A stretch of DNA of 64,000 bases, from NCBI GenBank assembly GCA_019752015.1, contig JAIEMQ010000024.1, positions 51,322 to 115,321 on the forward strand, written 5' to 3'. Positions 16,542-24,006 of this stretch are shown here, in pieces (position 1 is the stretch's first letter; every line of letters begins with the position of its first letter). This DNA is from Cyanobacteriota bacterium (GTDB lineage Bacteria > Acidobacteriota > Vicinamibacteria > Vicinamibacterales > UBA2999). The position numbers and the translations under genes were made by a program. The notes below the pieces were generated by a model. That model saw nothing but the letters and a program-made list of their open reading frames with translations. It ran no database searches and was not told the origin of the DNA.

Positions 16542-17464
16542 TCGCCGAGAGCCTGTTGCGCTGCACGGTCGGCACGACTGAGTTCGCAATTCGATCCGGC
16601 GAGGTCCGCCACATCGCGCGAGTGGATCAATTGCGCGCCGACGACACGGCCGACGGCCGCGCGGGATCGGTGAAACTGGGTGGCCAGCACATTCCCGTTT
16701 TTGAATTGCGCCAGGCGCTCCGTCTCGGCGACACCGCGCCGCAGGCACGAGACGATCGACACATCGCCGTGACCGGCGATGATCACGAGCTCGTCGGGTG
16801 GATTGTGGACCGCGTGACGCGCGAACCGCGCGACGGGAACCCTCGCGTCGCACCGTTGCCGCCATCGGTCGGCGGCGATGCATGCCGCTGGTTCGAAGGC
16901 GTCGTCACTTCGACGACCGGTGACGTGATGCTGCTCGTGAGCCCGCGACACCTGAATCCGCTGCGCGTCGGCGCGCCGGGCGACGATGCGGTGGCGGCCT
17001 TCGCCGCTCCTTACATTCCCGGCCACGCGCCGTCATCCGAACCTGTGGCACTCGTGTTCTCGACGCCGGCACTGCCGCCAGGCGGCGTCGACAAGTTCGC
17101 ATTGAGCGGCCGCCAGGTTGCCGCCATCGTGCAGCCGGCGGATCCGCTCGACGTACCCGGATGCGCGCCGCACGTGGTGGGACTGACGTTCTGGCGTAAC
17201 GTCGCGGTACCGATCGTCGACTTCCGGCGCTCGACGCCGATCGATCCGGCCAGAAGCCGGCGCCTGATCGCGCGATGTGCCAGGTCTGGAAATTCATTGA
17301 TCGCACTGCCAATCGAAGCGGACGTCGCGATGCATCGACCCGCGCCGGACAATCGCCTGGTCGCCGATATCCCCACTCCGCCGTTTGCGACGGGCGTCTT
17401 CGATTTGCATGGTGATCGCGTCGCGCTGATCGATCTCGACGCGGTCCTGGCAGGCGCCGCCTAA
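16538..17464 (+). CDS. CheW-like protein with two divergent CheW-type halves, ChpC position
   Basis: A 308-residue protein in the ChpC position. The first half (about 1-140) reads RCTVGTTEFAIRSGEVRHIARV and VKLGGQHIPVFELRQAL, a degenerate CheW domain; the second (about 165-308) repeats the pattern with VFSTPALPPGGVDKFALSGRQVAAIV, CAPHVVGLTFWRNVAVPIVDF and GVFDLHGDRVALIDLDAVL. The classic NLRGxxxPVxDL motif is recognisable but altered in both. GTG at 16538 overlaps the preceding stop (GTGA). It may link a second receptor class to the CheA hybrid (inference). Its stop overlaps, tail to tail, the stop of the NtrC-type gene on the other strand by 4 bases. Confidence 0.75.
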   Translation: MIAESLLRCTVGTTEFAIRSGEVRHIARVDQLRADDTADGRAGSVKLGGQHIPVFELRQALRLGDTAPQARDDRHIAVTGDDHELVGWIVDRVTREPRDGNPRVAPLPPSVGGDACRWFEGVVTSTTGDVMLLVSPRHLNPLRVGAPGDDAVAAFAAPYIPGHAPSSEPVALVFSTPALPPGGVDKFALSGRQVAAIVQPADPLDVPGCAPHVVGLTFWRNVAVPIVDFRRSTPIDPARSRRLIARCARSGNSLIALPIEADVAMHRPAPDNRLVADIPTPPFATGVFDLHGDRVALIDLDAVLAGAA

Positions 17465-18849
17465 CTCTTCGACACCGCGATTCCGTACTTCTTGATCTTC
17501 TGATACAGCGAGCTGCGCGGTACGCCGAGCCGCTGCGCCGCGCGCTCGACACGTCCGCCTTCCTCCTGCAGTGCGCGCGTGATTTCCTGTATCTCCGACG
17601 ATCGCAAGGTCTGATCGCTCGACACCGCCGACGCAACCGGTGCCGCCGCGGCCGGGCGTCGACGCCGGGTCAACCCGAGCGCATCGACATCGATCGCCGC
17701 GCCATCGGTCAGCAACACCGCGTGTTCAAGGGCGTTGCGCAGCTCGCGAACGTTGCCGGGCCAATCATGGTCCTGCAGCGCCTCCATTGCCGCCGCCGTC
17801 AGCGTGCGCTTGCCGTACGGCATGTCGCGCGCCAGCGATTCGAGAATCGCCGCGGCCAGCACGGGAATATCCTCCGGCCGGTCGCGCAGCGCGGGAACCT
17901 GCAGCGTCACGGTGTTGATGCGATACAGCAGATCCTGCCGAAAGGATTTTTCTTCCGCGCGCTTCGCGAGATCCTGGTTCGCGGCCGCGAGGAACCGCAC
18001 GTCAACAGTGCGCTCTCTGACATCGCCGACGCGGCGGAAGCGTTTTTCCTCCAGCACCTTCAACAGCTTCGGCTGGACCGCGAGATCGAGGTCGCCAATT
18101 TCGTCGAGGAACACCGTGCCGCGATGCGCCACTTCGATCAGGCCCGCCTTCGCGGTCGTCGCGCCGGTGAACGCACCCTTCTCGTGACCGAACAACTCGG
18201 ATTCAACCAGCTCACGCGCGAGGCCGGCGCAATTCAGGTCGACGTACGGCTCACGCGCGCGCGGGCCATTGACGTGCAGCCATCGCGCCAGCACGCCTTT
18301 GCCCGCGCCGGTCTCGCCGAGAATCAGAATCGGCACGTGGCTCTTGACGACGCGCGTTGCCTGCGCCTCGAGGTCGCGCACCGCGGCGCTGGTCCCGATG
18401 AACGGCGCGTGCGTCTGGCGCGCCTGCCCGACCTGATCGCGCGCCACCTGCCGGCGGTTGCGCCCGTTCTCCAGGCACTTGTCGATCACGACGGCAAGCG
18501 ATGCGAGATCGACCGGCTTGGTCAGGAACTGCTCGGCGCCGGCCTGAATGGTGCGCACCGCGAGCTCGATCGATCCGTGGCCCGTGAGCACCACGATCGG
18601 CACGTCGCGATCGATGCTCTTGAACGTGGTGATGAGATGAATCGCGTTGCCGTCCGGCAGATGGAAATCCATCACGACCACATCCACGCGAGACGCCGCG
18701 AACTGCACCTGCGCCGCTGCGCACGAGTCCGCTTCGCTGACTTCGAAGCCGGAGACGGTCAGGTATTCCTTGACGCCGCGGCGGATCGCCGGGTCGTCTT
18801 CAACCAACAGGATGTGCGCCTTGGGCAGGCCAGGCTGCTCTGGGGTCAT
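17461..18849 (-). CDS. NtrC-family sigma-54-dependent response regulator
   Basis: A 462-residue activator. Receiver (about 10-128) with HILLVEDDPAIRR, Asp61 in VVVMDFHLPDGNA, Thr in IVVLTGHGSIE and Lys in FLTKPVD. AAA+ domain (about 150-385): Walker A ILGETGAGKGVLAR, the sigma-54 contact loop ELFGHEKGAFTGATTAKAG, Walker B GTVFLDEIGDL and the arginine-finger region. Fis-type HTH at the end: RVERAAQRLGVPRSSLYQKIKKYG. All key residues are present. No partner sensor kinase is next to it; it follows gatB on the same strand with 33 bases between them. It is a candidate activator for the sigma-54-type promoter at 6293 but nothing in the sequence proves this. Confidence 0.93.
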   Translation of the reverse strand: MTPEQPGLPKAHILLVEDDPAIRRGVKEYLTVSGFEVSEADSCAAAQVQFAASRVDVVVMDFHLPDGNAIHLITTFKSIDRDVPIVVLTGHGSIELAVRTIQAGAEQFLTKPVDLASLAVVIDKCLENGRNRRQVARDQVGQARQTHAPFIGTSAAVRDLEAQATRVVKSHVPILILGETGAGKGVLARWLHVNGPRAREPYVDLNCAGLARELVESELFGHEKGAFTGATTAKAGLIEVAHRGTVFLDEIGDLDLAVQPKLLKVLEEKRFRRVGDVRERTVDVRFLAAANQDLAKRAEEKSFRQDLLYRINTVTLQVPALRDRPEDIPVLAAAILESLARDMPYGKRTLTAAAMEALQDHDWPGNVRELRNALEHAVLLTDGAAIDVDALGLTRRRRPAAAAPVASAVSSDQTLRSSEIQEITRALQEEGGRVERAAQRLGVPRSSLYQKIKKYGIAVSKS

Positions 18850-18882
18850 GCGTCGATCCGGTTATCGGCCGAATCGACGGGA

Positions 18883-20355
18883 CTATGCGTCGATCACCGC
18901 GCGAAGGAGGTCGGTGACGAGCTTTGGATCGCCCTTTCCCTTGGTCTCCTTCATGACTTGACCGACCAGAAACTGGAACTTACGGTCTTTACCGGCGCGA
19001 ATTTCGTCGAGAATTTCCGGGTGGGCCGCCGCGATTTTGCGCACGATTGGCTCCAGGCTGCCCGAATCGGAAATCTGCGCCAGCCCTTCGGACCGGACAA
19101 TCTCGGCCGCGGGCCGACCCGTGTCGTACATCTTCGCGAAGACTTCCTTCGCTACCGTCGAGCTGACCGTTCCCTTCTCGACGATTGCAATGAGGCCGGC
19201 CAGGGCTGACGGCGTGATCGGCACCGCGGTGATCTCGATTGCGCGTTCCTTCATGTTGCGCAACACCTCGCCCATCACCCAGTTGCTCGCCGCCTTCGCG
19301 TTGCCGGACTGCCGCGCGGTCTCTTCGAAGTAGTCGGCGAGGCCGCGCGTCTGCGTCAGCAGCGCGGCATCGTACTCAGGCAGCGCGTACTCCGCGATGA
19401 AGCGGCGGCGGCGGGCGTCCGGCAATTCCGGCAGCGACGCGGCGATTCGCTCGCGCCGCTTCTCATCGACGACGAGTGCGGGGAGATCCGGATCCGGAAA
19501 ATATCGATAGTCGTGCGCTTCTTCCTTGCTGCGCATTGAATAGGTCTTGCCCTGCGCGGCATCGAACAGGCGCGTCTCCTGGATCACGCGCCCGCCGTGA
19601 TCGATCACGTCGATGTGGCGGCCGATCTCGTACTGAATCGCCTTCTCGAGATACCGGAACGAGTTGACGTTCTTCACCTCGGTCTTCGTTCCGAGCTTCG
19701 TCTCACCGCTTCGACGCACGGACACGTTGGCGTCGCAGCGCAGGCTGCCTTCGTCCATGTTGCCGTCGTTGACGCCGAGCCACACCAGGATCTGCCGCAG
19801 CGTCTCGAAAAACACCGCGGCCTCCTCCGCCGATCGCATGTCGGGCTCGCTGACGATTTCGACGAGCGGCACGCCGCTGCGGTTGTAGTCGAGATAGGTC
19901 TTGCGATCGGAATCGGCAAAGCCTTCGTGAAGCGACTTGCCCGCATCCTCTTCCATGTGGATGCGCGTCAGCCGCACGAACTTCCCGGCTTCGTAGCCTG
20001 CCTCGCCGGAGCCCTGGCGAAGGCGGGCAGGGAGCGTGACGCCGCCGCCGAGCGCGAGCGGCTGCTCATACTGCGAGATCTGATAGCCCTTCGGCAGATC
20101 GGGATAGAAATAATTCTTGCGCGCGAAGACCGAGCGCTCCTGCACATCGCAGCCGAGCGCGACGGCGGCCGTCACCGCGAGATCGACGGCCTTGCGATTG
20201 AGCACCGGCAGCGCGCCCGGCAGTCCGACGCACACCGGGCACGCGTGCGCGTTCGGCGGCGCGCCGAAGGCAGTCGAACAGCCACAAAAAATCTTCGTGG
20301 CTGTCAGGAGCTGTGCGTGAATCTCGAGGCCGATAACGGCTTCGTACGAAGACAT
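18883..20355 (-). CDS. gatB: Aspartyl/glutamyl-tRNA(Asn/Gln) amidotransferase subunit B
   Basis: A 490-residue GatB, the usual size. With GatA and GatC (not in the window) it converts Glu-tRNA(Gln) or Asp-tRNA(Asn) to the amide form in the cytosol. Diagnostic blocks: VIGLEIHAQLLTATKIFCGC, CPVCVGLPGALPVLN, KNYFYPDLPKGYQISQYEQP, LTRIHMEEDAGKSLHE, YNRSGVPLVEIVSEPD and MDEGSLRCDANVSVR, followed by KTEVKNVNSFRYLEKAI. The C-terminal tRNA-binding YqeY-like domain is complete. ATG at 20355 gives the standard N-terminus; the frame is open 61 codons further upstream into pckA but this is not needed. It lies 25 bases after the pckA stop, with an 18-base perfect palindrome in the gap. Confidence 0.97.
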   Translation of the reverse strand: MSSYEAVIGLEIHAQLLTATKIFCGCSTAFGAPPNAHACPVCVGLPGALPVLNRKAVDLAVTAAVALGCDVQERSVFARKNYFYPDLPKGYQISQYEQPLALGGGVTLPARLRQGSGEAGYEAGKFVRLTRIHMEEDAGKSLHEGFADSDRKTYLDYNRSGVPLVEIVSEPDMRSAEEAAVFFETLRQILVWLGVNDGNMDEGSLRCDANVSVRRSGETKLGTKTEVKNVNSFRYLEKAIQYEIGRHIDVIDHGGRVIQETRLFDAAQGKTYSMRSKEEAHDYRYFPDPDLPALVVDEKRRERIAASLPELPDARRRRFIAEYALPEYDAALLTQTRGLADYFEETARQSGNAKAASNWVMGEVLRNMKERAIEITAVPITPSALAGLIAIVEKGTVSSTVAKEVFAKMYDTGRPAAEIVRSEGLAQISDSGSLEPIVRKIAAAHPEILDEIRAGKDRKFQFLVGQVMKETKGKGDPKLVTDLLRAVIDA

Positions 20356-20361
20356 ACAACA

Positions 20362-20379
20362 ATCCGGCTCGAGCCGGAT
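20362..20379. repeat. 18-base perfect palindrome (REP-like) between pckA and gatB
   Basis: ATCCGGCTCGAGCCGGAT reads the same on both strands. It fills most of the 25-base gap between the pckA stop and the gatB start and would form a strong GC-rich hairpin without a T tract. A related element, ATCCGGATTCAGCCGGAT, lies at 31896-31913. The pair suggests a dispersed REP-like family; a role in mRNA stability or partial termination between the two genes is inference. Confidence 0.6.
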
Positions 20380-20380
20380 G

Positions 20381-21973
20381 CTACACCGTCGGGCCTGCCG
20401 CCACGACCTTGGCGTCCGCGTCGGCGAAGGTCGTCTTGAAATTCTCGATGAACATCTTCGCCAGCTTCGCCGCCTGCGCGTCGTAAGCGGCCGTGTCGGC
20501 CCAGGTGCCGCGCGGATCGAGCACCGCCGAGGGCACATCGGGCACGCTGGCCGGGACGTCGATGTTGAAGATCGGATGCTTCTGGTAGCTCACGTTATCG
20601 AGCTGACCGGAGAGCGCCGCGCGAATCATGGCGCGCGTGTAGGCGATCTTCATGCGGCTGCCGACGCCGTGCGGACCGCCCGTCCAGCCGGTGTTGACGA
20701 GCCACACGCGCGACCCGTACTTGGCGATGCGCTCGCCGAGCTGCCTGGCATAGACGTTGGGATTGAGCGGCAGGAACGGCGCGCCGAAGCAGGTGCTGAA
20801 TGTCGCGCTCGGTTCGGTGACGCCCTTTTCGGTGCCGGCGACCTTCGCCGTGTACCCCGAGAGGTAGTGATACATCGCGCCTTCGGGCGAGAGCCGCGCG
20901 ATCGGCGGCAGCACGCCGTAAGCGTCCGCGGTCAGCATCACGATGTTCTTCGGGTGCCCGCCGGTGCCCGACGGCACGGCGTTGTCGATGAACTCGATCG
21001 GATACGCGGCGCGCGTGTTCTCGGTCAGCGACGCATCATCGAGGTTCAACGTGCGCGTCACCGGATCCATCACGACGTTCTCGAGCACCGTGCCGAACCG
21101 GCGCGTCGTCGCGTAAATCTGCGGCTCGGCCTCTTCGGACAGACGGATCGTCTTCGCGTAACAGCCGCCTTCGAAGTTGAACACGCCGCGATCGCTCCAG
21201 CCGTGTTCGTCGTCGCCGATCAACTGGCGATCCGGATCGCTCGACAAGGTGGTCTTGCCGGTGCCCGACAGGCCGAAAAAGAGCGCCGTATCGCCGCTCG
21301 CGCCGATGTTGGCCGAGCAGTGCATCGAGAGCACGCCTTTCAGCGGCAGGAGGTAGTTCAGCACGCTGAAGATCGACTTCTTGTTCTCGCCGGCGTAGCT
21401 CGTGCCGCAAATCAGCACTTCGCGCGAGGCGAGGTTGACGACAATGCCGACGTCGGAGCGCGTGCCGTGCCGCGCCGGATCCGCCTTGAACGACGGCGCG
21501 TTCATCACGGTGAACTGCGGCTGGAAGGTCGCGAGGTCGGCGGCCGGCGGCACGATGAACAGGTTACGAACGAACAGGTTCTGCCATGCGAGCTCCTGGA
21601 TGAAACGGACCGGCAGTCGGTACTCCGGATCGGCTCCCGCGTAGAGATCCTGAACGAACAGCTCCTGGCCTTTCAGGTGATTGATGATGTCGCGGCGCAG
21701 GACATCGAAATGCGCGGCCTCGATGGGCTTGTTGACCTTGCCCCACCACACGTTGCCTTCCGTCGACGGCTCCTTGACGGTGAACTTGTCATTCGGCGAA
21801 CGGCCGGTGTGCGAACCGGTCCGGCAGACGAGCGGGCCCTCCTGCGCAAGATGCCCTTCCTGCTTCCGGAGGGCATGCTCGTAGAGCGACGCCGCGGACA
21901 GGTTGAAATGGACGGGCTTCGAGGACTGAACCCCATGCGCCTCGAGTCCCTGCCCCACCTGTGTCGTACTCAT
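20381..21973 (-). CDS. pckA: Phosphoenolpyruvate carboxykinase (ATP)
   Basis: A 530-residue gluconeogenic enzyme converting oxaloacetate and ATP to phosphoenolpyruvate, CO2 and ADP in the cytosol. Evidence: [15 protein letters not shown] near the N-terminus, the kinase P-loop in [18 protein letters not shown], metal-site residues in [21 protein letters not shown], and the C-terminal [20 protein letters not shown]. The P-loop with Thr-Thr and the FEGGCYAK block separate the ATP enzyme from the GTP enzyme. ATG at 21973 follows GGAG at a 9-base spacing. It is first in a leftward set with gatB and the NtrC-type gene; a promoter candidate lies at 22055-22084. Confidence 0.97.
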   Translation of the reverse strand: MSTTQVGQGLEAHGVQSSKPVHFNLSAASLYEHALRKQEGHLAQEGPLVCRTGSHTGRSPNDKFTVKEPSTEGNVWWGKVNKPIEAAHFDVLRRDIINHLKGQELFVQDLYAGADPEYRLPVRFIQELAWQNLFVRNLFIVPPAADLATFQPQFTVMNAPSFKADPARHGTRSDVGIVVNLASREVLICGTSYAGENKKSIFSVLNYLLPLKGVLSMHCSANIGASGDTALFFGLSGTGKTTLSSDPDRQLIGDDEHGWSDRGVFNFEGGCYAKTIRLSEEAEPQIYATTRRFGTVLENVVMDPVTRTLNLDDASLTENTRAAYPIEFIDNAVPSGTGGHPKNIVMLTADAYGVLPPIARLSPEGAMYHYLSGYTAKVAGTEKGVTEPSATFSTCFGAPFLPLNPNVYARQLGERIAKYGSRVWLVNTGWTGGPHGVGSRMKIAYTRAMIRAALSGQLDNVSYQKHPIFNIDVPASVPDVPSAVLDPRGTWADTAAYDAQAAKLAKMFIENFKTTFADADAKVVAAGPTV

Positions 21974-22054
21974 AAAATATGACTCCAAATATCTGTGCGT
22001 TCTGTGCCATCTGCGGCTTAAACTCGAGGCGTCGTCGCCGCATCGAAACCATCG

Positions 22055-22084
22055 ATGGTACAGATGGCTGTCCGCCTAAGTCAA
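22055..22084 (-). promoter_or_regulatory. Sigma-70-type promoter candidate for pckA
   Basis: On the minus strand TTGACT (22084-22079) and TACCAT (22060-22055) are separated by 18 bases, a fair match to -35/-10 hexamers. Transcription would start near 22048, giving a leader of about 75 bases before the pckA ATG. The -10 match is weak. The remainder of the 21974-22188 gap contains no gene; on the plus strand TAGAAT (near 22117) could be part of a promoter for the sigma-factor gene but lacks a clear -35 partner. Confidence 0.4.
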
Positions 22085-22188
22085 TATGCCCAGCGGGTTT
22101 GTGCCGAGGCCTGCTAGAATAGGGATCTCCAGGTTGTAGCGAGTTGTCATCGAGGTTGTAAACAGCTTCGCGTCAGTTTCAGTAACCC

Positions 22189-22842
22189 ATGGCAGGACAG
22201 CCCAACGTCGACCTCGCCGCCCAACGGCAGCCTCGTTCGACCGATGCGTCTCATCCGTCGCCCGCCTCTGTGCTGGCCTCGGAGATCAAGACGCTGGTCG
22301 AGCAGGGCGATCGTGACGCGGCGCGGGACCGCTTCGGCGCCCTCGTGGCGCTCTTGCAGCGGCGGGCCGTTCGCATTGCGTTCCAGTATCTGCGCGATGC
22401 GGCCGACGCGGACGAGGCGGTGCAGGATGCGTTCGTCAAGGTTTTCCTGCACATCGAGCAGTACCGGAGCGATTTGCCGTTCGATGTCTGGTTCACGCGC
22501 ATCCTGGTGAACGCCGCGCTGGATCGTTTGAAATCCCGCGGCCGGCAGCAGCGCTGGATCAGCCACTCGACCGATGAAGACAATGGCCGGCCCGTTGAGC
22601 AGGTGCCGGCCGCCGACGCGTCGCACGAGCGGCGTCTCCTCGCGAAGGAGCGGTGGGAGCAGGTCACCAACGCGGTGGCGGCCCTGCCGGATCGGCAACG
22701 GCTGGTGTTTACGCTCTGTCATCTCGACGAGCGGACGCCGGCGGAAATCAGCGCCGCGACCGGCATGAGCCAGGCCACGGTGCGCGTCCACTTGTTCAGG
22801 GCGTTACGGAAATTACGAGGAGTGCTGGGGAGTCAGGCATGA
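22189..22842 (+). CDS. RNA polymerase sigma factor, ECF (RpoE-like) family
   Basis: A 217-residue sigma factor with regions 2 and 4 only. An N-terminal extension of about 40 polar residues precedes region 2 (RRAVRIAFQYLRDAADADEAVQDAFVKVF, then FDVWFTRILVNAALDRLKSR). Region 4 is AVAALPDRQRLVFTLCHLDERTPAEISAATGMSQATVRVHLFRALRKLR, with a full helix-turn-helix for -35 recognition. No C-terminal extension is seen. The next gene overlaps its stop by 4 bases and encodes a single-pass membrane protein that is a likely regulator of it. The targets may be the downstream Spy-like and efflux genes (inference from position). Confidence 0.92.
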   Translation: MAGQPNVDLAAQRQPRSTDASHPSPASVLASEIKTLVEQGDRDAARDRFGALVALLQRRAVRIAFQYLRDAADADEAVQDAFVKVFLHIEQYRSDLPFDVWFTRILVNAALDRLKSRGRQQRWISHSTDEDNGRPVEQVPAADASHERRLLAKERWEQVTNAVAALPDRQRLVFTLCHLDERTPAEISAATGMSQATVRVHLFRALRKLRGVLGSQA

Positions 22843-23348
22843 GCCGACGCGACATCGGTGAATCCGGGAGAGACGCCGCACGCGGCGAAGCCGCCATGGA
22901 ACTAGCGGCGTACCGGGCAGCCGCCTGCGCGGAGGCTGATGCGCATTTCGACGAGCGTGCTCTCGAAACGCAGCGTCACAGGATCCTCGCGCGCCTGGCG
23001 CATCTCGGTCATCCCGCAAAGGTGATCCGGTTCCCGAAGGCCGGCGCCGCCGACGTGCCCGCGGGCCGTGTAAATCGCCGCTGGATCAGCGTGGCCGCGG
23101 CAGCGGGTTTCATCATCGGCCTGCTCGGCGGGCAGCTCGTGCATCTCGTCCCGCAATCAACCAGCCGCCGTCTCGCGCCGATGGCCAACTCCATCGCGCC
23201 GAGCGCTGCATCCTCGGGTCCCACGTTCGTTCCAGTGTCGGCCTCGATTGAAGACGACGGTCTGCTCGGGGAAATCGAGCTGGTCATGCAGGCCCGGACG
23301 GCCCACGAACTCCGTGCGCTCGACGAGTTCACGCTCGAGCCGCGCTAG
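22839..23348 (+). CDS. Single-pass membrane protein, probable anti-sigma factor
   Basis: A 169-residue protein whose ATG overlaps the sigma-factor stop (ATGA). Residues 1-80 are cytosolic and helical, with Glu/Ala/Arg-rich sequence (AAYRAAACAEADAHFDERAL); residues about 84-106 form one transmembrane helix (ISVAAAAGFIIGLLGGQLVHLV); the rest (about 60 residues) should be periplasmic. There is no HxxxCxxC zinc anti-sigma motif. Coupled translation with an ECF sigma factor plus this membrane plan fits an anti-sigma factor, but no family signature is visible, so function is inferred from context. Confidence 0.6.
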   Translation: MSRRDIGESGRDAARGEAAMELAAYRAAACAEADAHFDERALETQRHRILARLAHLGHPAKVIRFPKAGAADVPAGRVNRRWISVAAAAGFIIGLLGGQLVHLVPQSTSRRLAPMANSIAPSAASSGPTFVPVSASIEDDGLLGEIELVMQARTAHELRALDEFTLEPR

Positions 23349-23350
23349 GG

Positions 23351-23411
23351 CAGGCCAGCAGGCCGGCGGGCCATCACACCAGCCAACCTCGCCTGATAGC
23401 CTGCTGGCCTG
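23351..23411. repeat. 13-base inverted repeat with GGCC-rich 8-base units
   Basis: CAGGCCAGCAGGC (23351-23363) is matched exactly by its reverse complement GCCTGCTGGCCTG (23399-23411). A 35-base loop separates the arms, and GTTGGCCTGTTTT follows. Each arm is built from imperfect 8-base GGCC-containing units. It lies directly after the anti-sigma-like gene stop and could be a terminator or attenuator before the Spy-like gene; the T run is short. Confidence 0.5.
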
Positions 23412-23464
23412 TTGGCCTGTTTTCGTAAACACCAGCTTCTACACGGTCGTAAGGCATACAGAGT

Positions 23465-23971
23465 ATGAACACCCTGCGTAAGTCATTCATTTGTCTGGTT
23501 TTGTCTTTGATGGTGCTGGCCGCGGCCGCGCCGGCGCAGTCCCAGGGCTTCGGCTTCAAGTGGTGGCAGACCGAGCGATTCAAGACCGAGCTCGCGCTGA
23601 CCCAGGAGCAGATCAACCGCATCGAGGGCATCTACCAGGCGACCGAGCCGCTGCTGCGTTCGCAGAAGCACGCCGTCGATCGGCGCGAAGAGAAGCTCTC
23701 CAGGACCATCCAGGATCCGAAGTCGGATGAAGCCACCGTGGTGCAGGCGATCGATCGCCTCGAAGCCGCGCGCAGCGAGATCAGCCGCACGCGCAACCTG
23801 ATGTTCTTCCGCATCCGGCGTGTGCTCTCCGACGAGCAGAACCTCAAGATCAACGCCATGCACTCCAAGGACCGCGCCGATCGCGAGAACCGCGAGAAGG
23901 CCGATCGCGAGAAAAAGGGCAACACCAAGGGACCGCGCGGGGACGAGCACAACCACTCGGACTGCCAGTAG
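23465..23971 (+). CDS. Spy/CpxP-like periplasmic protein
   Basis: A 168-residue exported protein. Residues 1-27 are a signal peptide ending APAQSQG. The mature part has the LTxxQ pattern of the Spy/CpxP/ZraP group (ELALTQEQINRIEGIYQ, then a long helix with RRVLSDEQNLKINAM). The tail (about 137-168) is very polar, with DRADRENREKADREKKG and then HNHSDCQ, which could bind metal (inference). Family members act as periplasmic chaperones or metal sensors in envelope stress. It lies between a sigma/anti-sigma pair and a tripartite efflux set, 35 bases before the TolC-type gene, a context that supports an envelope-stress role. Confidence 0.75.
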   Translation: MNTLRKSFICLVLSLMVLAAAAPAQSQGFGFKWWQTERFKTELALTQEQINRIEGIYQATEPLLRSQKHAVDRREEKLSRTIQDPKSDEATVVQAIDRLEAARSEISRTRNLMFFRIRRVLSDEQNLKINAMHSKDRADRENREKADREKKGNTKGPRGDEHNHSDCQ

Positions 23972-24006
23972 ATTTCGCCGTTCACATCGCAGGACTAAAG
24001 ACGATC

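Noticed and set aside
21974..22188. A riboswitch or small RNA in the pckA/sigma-factor gap
   Set aside because: No conserved stem pattern that I can recognise; only a weak promoter is supported.
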